A DNA stretch of 20,702 nt from a virus. Both the position numbers and the translations under genes were made by a program. The stretch covers positions 1-20,702 of the IMG/VR virus record IMGVR_UViG_3300034106_004901. One strand, given 5' to 3'. A model generated the notes under the pieces. The model worked only from the letters and a program-made list of their open reading frames with translations. It did not search any database and had not been told where the DNA came from. Shown in pieces: positions 20,564 to 20,702 of the stretch (its first letter is position 1; every line of letters begins with the position of its first letter).

Positions 20564-20702
20564 TGAAAAAAATTAACTTAATTAAATTAGAAACATTAAC
20601 TACTGCTGAGTATCCTCAAGAAGATAAATATCCATCTGGTAATATTATAGCAAAAGGTTTAATGTGGAATTGGTCTAAACCAAAAGTAAATGAATATTTT
20701 AA
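20563..20702 (+). CDS. Truncated start of an unknown gene (runs off the window)
   Basis: An ATG at 20563 overlaps the upstream stop (TAATG) and opens a frame through the window end. Its first residues are MKKINLIKLETLTTAEYPQ, followed by GNIIAKGLMWNWSKP. It has no recognised family, and the protein continues beyond the window. Confidence 0.6.
   Translation, partial: MKKINLIKLETLTTAEYPQEDKYPSGNIIAKGLMWNWSKPKVNEYF

Noticed and set aside
1-20702. CRISPR arrays, insertion sequences and integrase attachment sites
   Set aside because: No regularly spaced direct repeats, transposase genes or integrase genes were seen.

Overview
The window looks like part of a tailed double-stranded DNA phage genome, most likely a crAss-like (Crassvirales-type) phage of a Bacteroidota host. 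The evidence is a large terminase of about 690 residues and a portal of about 830 residues lying side by side, a Cys-rich zinc-ribbon protein and a winged-helix protein upstream of them, very AT-rich DNA, near-absence of Shine-Dalgarno sequences, and AGA as the main Arg codon with a matching phage tRNA. The host genus cannot be read from the sequence. The standard bacterial code appears to be used; TAG ends the portal gene.

Layout. Positions 191-9163 carry a tightly packed minus-strand operon, transcribed right to left: a GIY-YIG nuclease, a run of small proteins (zinc-ribbon, winged-helix, a possibly GroES-like protein), TerL, portal, and an M15 peptidase endolysin. Many junctions are stop/start overlaps such as TAATG or ATGnnTAA, so translation is probably coupled. 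Positions 9176-9700 are a divergent intergenic region with many hairpins. From 9701 on, everything except one ORF is on the plus strand. Positions 9701-14010 hold small unknown genes separated by long structured untranslated RNA, including two copies of a leader hairpin with a covarying base pair. Then follow tRNA-Arg(UCU), a 561-residue protein, a coiled-coil protein, a tmRNA (16889-17261), and a Leu-type tRNA gene with an insertion of about 78 nt.

Most interesting region, 18258-20083: a spore-photoproduct-lyase-like radical SAM gene is broken into two plus-strand ORFs. The first ends with an intein N-terminal splicing domain and the second begins with an intein C-terminal domain. Between them, on the opposite strand, lies an HNH homing-endonuclease ORF that overlaps both halves. 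Protein trans-splicing would rebuild a 286-residue enzyme. The join falls exactly at the third cysteine of the radical SAM CxxxCxxC motif, so the enzyme cannot bind its iron-sulfur cluster until splicing occurs.

Together the window shows a virion and lysis module on one strand and a module on the other with translation-support RNAs (tmRNA, tRNAs), DNA repair and selfish elements. All functional statements come from reading motifs; no database search was run.
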